Of a stretch of 64,000 nt of DNA, positions 61,204-64,000 are shown one piece after another. Each line of letters begins with the position of its first letter. Positions within the stretch are counted from its first letter, which is position 1. Location: assembly GCA_963575745.1 (NCBI GenBank), contig CAUYUJ010000727.1, positions 46,064-110,063 on the forward strand. The letters run 5' to 3'. The position numbers were made by a program, and so were the translations under genes. The notes under the pieces were generated by a model. That model searched no databases and was not told where the DNA came from. It saw only the letters and a list, made by a program, of their open reading frames with translations. The DNA comes from Prorocentrum cordatum. Taxonomy: Eukaryota > Sar > Dinophyceae > Prorocentrales > Prorocentraceae.

Positions 61204-61719
61204 ATTTACTGACCAAGATCATTCCGAACCCGGGTCAGTCAGGCTTTGCAGGATCCCGCTAGATCCAGCAGGATCCTGCGCCAAAACCCAGGTCAATGCA
61301 ACCCTTTCTCTGCAGGATCCTGCGAGATCCAGCGCTCTGGCTGACCCCCGTTTGCATTGACCCTCGTCACCAGCATCCTAATCCGCGATGCGGCTCGATC
61401 CACCGGCCACACCTTGGGGGAAACCTAAAAGTACCGATACCGCTACTCCTCGGACGTCTCCCAGGGTTCGTTCTGAAAAGGATTTCGAAACGAATCCAGA
61501 GGTGGCGACGAGGGCTGCTCAGGAGGCCCCAAAAAGGGAAAACGAGGAAAGGGTAGAGGTATGGGTATCTATGAGCGAGATTCTTTATGTTCGGCGCATG
61601 GGGGGGGGGCGGGGGGGGGTATGACGTGACGCCCCCCCCGCCGAGTGGCTCCGGCACCACAGCCGCGCCCGCGCGCACGACGCGACGGGCGACGAGCGAC
61701 GCGCGACGCGCGACGACGC
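61204..61719. other. no gene supported
   Basis: 61250-61340 has two related CAGGATCCTGCG words (CAGGATCC palindromes). G and C runs at 61600-61640 around TATGACGTGACG. Confidence 0.4.
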
Positions 61720-62775
61720 ACGCAGCATGTAAGTGGCGATCTGCCCATTGCGCCTGTGTGCACCACAACGCTCGCGTGCACCACACCGAGCGTGTGCACC
61801 ACAGCGCCTGCGTACACCGCAACAGCCGTGTGCAACGCACCGCTCGTGTATACCACAGTACTTGGGAGCACTACAGCGCCGGTGTACATACACCGCAGCA
61901 GCCATGTGCAACACAACGCCTGTGTACACCACAGTGCTTGCGTGCACCGCAGCGCCTGTGCACGCCACATCGCCTGTCTACACCATAGCATCCGAGTGCA
62001 ACGCAGCGCTGGTGTACACCACAGTGCCTGCGTGCACAGGACAGGTAGAAGGAGCATGTACGTCAGGATCTGCTGCGGACAACTAAACGCCACGCCAGGA
62101 AAGTTCTGATAATCGAATGCGACGTTTTTCCCTCCTCCCTCCTCCTCCACCTCCTCCTCCTCCTCCTCCTCTTTTTCCTCCTTCTTACCCCCTGTCGTGC
62201 GGCTTGGCGTTGCAACGCACGTGCGCATCTCAGCGTGCACCGCAGAATGGTCGATTGAATCGGTCCACGTGGTTCTCGGACGGCCAGTTTAGCTGGAGCC
62301 TCCTGGACGCAAGTGGGAGTTAGGGTGATGCGGGCGGACTCGGGGGGACTCGTAGATTCCAGCGGCGCCCCTTTGTCCATGAGGATGTGTTTTCCATTGT
62401 TTTCTCTGGAATCCACACGCGCTCCATCTTGTCACAAGGATCCTTTCTGAAATTCTATACACAATAATGGTGCTGTGTTGCACACGGCTGATGTGGTGCA
62501 CACAGGCGCCGTGGCGTACACAGGCACTGCCATGCACGCAGGCATTGTGGTGTACACTGGCGCTGTGTTGCGCACGGCTGATGTGGGGTACGGAGGCGCT
62601 GTGGTGTACGCAAGAGCTGCTGTGCCCGCAGGCACGGTGGCACAAACAGACGCTGTGTTGCACGCGGCTGCTGTGGTGTACATCGGCGGTGTGGTGTACA
62701 CAGGCGCTGCGGTGCACGCGGGCATTGTGATGTACACAGGCGCTGTGGTGCATATCGCCACCTACATGTTCGTGC
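61720..62775. mobile_element. foldback element with ~30-bp minisatellite arms
   Basis: Left arm 61727-62060: CAGCATGTAAGTGGCGATCT then about eleven ~30-bp units (GTGTACACCACAGCGCC, TGCGTGCACC). Right arm 62468-62770 is the inverse (GGCGCTGTGTTGCACACGGC units, ending GCATATCGCCACCTACATG). The ~400-bp centre includes a CTC run (62130-62180). No open frame of note. Confidence 0.72.
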
Positions 62776-62956
62776 TACCCGTCCTCCGTCATTCCTAAGC
62801 ATTCCCAGACGCCGCCGGCGCGAAACGTGACGTCATCGACCCCCTCCCCCCCCAGATGATTGCCGTCATCGGCCCGGACTAAAAAACAAGCTCCAGCCGC
62901 GTTCGCGCGCACGACAACGATGAGCGACGAGCGACGAAACACGAGCGACGACGACG

Positions 62957-63003
<47 letters not shown>

Positions 63004-63160
63004 CTGCGGACCAGACAGCTATGCGGATTCCTACGCGGATCCCAATGCGCACGGCGACAGTGCCTGGAGCGCACTGGGGGGGGGGGAGCGTTACGTCATA
63101 GGGGGGGGGGGAGCGGGGGCCATGACGCCCGTCATGCCCCAAGCAATAAAGAAACGCGCT
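62776..63160. other. no gene supported; GAC microsatellite
   Basis: ACGACGACG run at 62945-63003; G runs at 63075-63115 around TTACGTCATAGGGG, echoing 61610-61640. Confidence 0.5.
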
Positions 63161-63390
63161 CTATTCCTCCTCTGACGGGCTGCCAGAGCCCGCTCTTCCA
63201 AAGCCGCTCAGAAACGATCCCGAGACCATCCGTGGGCACAATCCTAACCTGGTCTTCTTCGGCGCGAAGTACTGATGGGCGATAACTGGGGGGAAGAGAG
63301 GTGCCCTTTTCAGGCCCATGTAGATGCGTTTCTGCAGCACGAGTGCGGCACGAGTCTCACTGAGGTTCACCAGAGCCAACAACGCTTCCC
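63161..63390 (-). CDS. 3'-terminal exon of an unrecognised gene
   Basis: On the minus strand an acceptor-like CAGCTGCTGCCAG (ending at 63391) is followed by a 230-nt exon that ends in TAG at 63161. Two bases complete a split codon, then EALLALVNLSETRAALVLQK, RIYMGLKRAPLFPPVIAHQ and FAPKKTRLGLCPRM, ending in an acidic SPSEEE tail. The composition is protein-like and distinct from repeat frames. Upstream exons would lie to the right (beyond 63400) but could not be fixed. No domain recognised. Confidence 0.45.
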
Positions 63391-64000
63391 CTGGCAGCAG
63401 CTGGAGAATTCATGTCTGAACCACATGTGGTGGCTTACTTGATGTGCGATGTATGTTTCACCGACTTGCATCAGCCAGGTATCATGCATGCGCGTTTCAT
63501 TCCTGTATTGCCTCGTGGCCCCCGTCTCCGCTTGCGGAGCGAAGGGCCCCCGCAGGGCGCCTCGACCGGCCTTGCCTTTGACTTGACTTGCAGGCCAGGG
63601 AGGCGAGAAGGCCAAGGAGGGGAGGACGACTCTGGCGGCCACCAACATGGGGGGGCCCTTCTCGGGCTACATCGACTGCGTCCCAGCAAACATCAGCAGG
63701 ATATCATCGAGGGGAAAGTCTCGTTTCCTCCTGGGGCTCGGCAGCGATGGGCGTGGAAGACCACTCAGGCAGGGAGGCGAAGATCTGCTTCGACCCCATC
63801 TGGGGGGCCACGGAAGGCGAGGAGGGAGGCCGACGACCCCCGGACGGACCCGCGCCCACGCCCCGGCGCGCGGAGCGGCCCCGCGGCCGCGCGCGGCCGC
63901 CGCTCCCACGCCCGCCAGCCCCGCCGCAGTCTCCTGGGGCAACCTCTCCTTCCAAAGCCTCCGCCTCCTCCTCCTCCTCCTCCGCCTCCGCCTCCGCCTC
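63391..64000. other. possible exons, strand undecided
   Basis: Plus strand from the acceptor-like TTGACTTGACTTGCAG (63593): EKAKEGRTTLAATNMGGPF and GYIDCVPANISR, then Arg/Gly-rich. Minus strand: GSKQIFASLPEWSSTPIAA (about 63810-63750) and, in another frame, DFPLDDILLMFAG (about 63718-63680). The minus-strand pieces would fit upstream exons of the gene ending at 63161. CTC microsatellite at the right edge (63966-64000). Confidence 0.3.

Noticed and set aside
1-64000. tRNA, rRNA or SL RNA genes
   Set aside because: I looked for B-box-like GGTTCRANNCC, rRNA core words and leader-plus-GT; no convincing candidate was seen. A covariance-model search would be decisive and was not possible.

Overview
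This window is almost certainly nuclear DNA of a dinoflagellate, probably one with a GC-rich genome such as a Prorocentrum-like species; the genus is a guess. The best evidence is a near-complete dinoflagellate spliced-leader sequence fossilised in the DNA at 854-875 (minus strand), directly upstream of an intronless open gene (1-793, minus). That is the signature of a trans-spliced mRNA that was reverse transcribed and put back into the genome. Degenerate APE-RT LINE elements, very sparse coding DNA, a 51-nt GT-AG intron and a very large load of simple and tandem repeats fit the same assignment. No bacterial, plastid, mitochondrial or viral gene was recognised, and I found no rRNA, tRNA or CRISPR array.

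Layout. 1-0.9 kb: partial Cys-rich, PAN/apple-like retrogene. 1.0-1.8 kb: first copy of a composite element (R1) made of degenerate CCAAGATGGC-type repeats. 2.6-7.6 kb: near full-length but frameshifted LINE on the minus strand (ORF1-like segment, Thr/Gln/Ser/Pro-rich tract, endonuclease, reverse transcriptase, C-terminal domain). 8.4-10.2 kb: a ~65-75 bp tandem array running into a 100-N assembly gap, then a partial plus-strand gene. 10.6-17 kb: palindromic CTTCTCAGAAG repeats, several short inverted-repeat (MITE-like) elements and R1 arrays. 17.2-19.1 kb: CAT-repeat satellite with ~575-600 bp higher-order units. 19-25 kb: nested MITEs and one minus-strand open frame. 25.1-25.9 and 36.4-37.5 kb: two copies of an AGCTT-type satellite in opposite orientation, each with the same ~125 bp flank. 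26.7-27.9 kb: CGAAACCAGC and GACCCGCCCG arrays. 28-45 kb: more MITEs, R1 elements, a 138-bp tandem repeat that encodes 46-residue units, and a two-exon gene fragment (41.7-42.1 kb). 46.0-47.6 kb: second, 5'-truncated LINE. 49.7-50.5 kb: broken open frames including a signal peptide. 50.6-54.2 kb: ~85-bp array, a recent 385/386-bp tandem repeat and TATG microsatellites. 54-64 kb: hairpin elements, a GTA microsatellite, an inverted ~85-bp array, a ~1.05-kb foldback element and a terminal gene exon at 63.2-63.4 kb.

The genes do not form an operon or pathway; they are isolated fragments in a repeat-rich landscape. The most informative feature of the window is its ecology of short non-autonomous inverted-repeat elements. 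At least eleven sequence families can be defined from internal comparison alone, eight of them with two or more complete copies. One is inserted inside another with a readable target duplication, and two abut each other. No transposase was recognised, so their mobilising enzymes must lie elsewhere. All alignments were made by eye, so coordinates of repeat boundaries are good to a few bases at best and to tens of bases for degenerate arrays.
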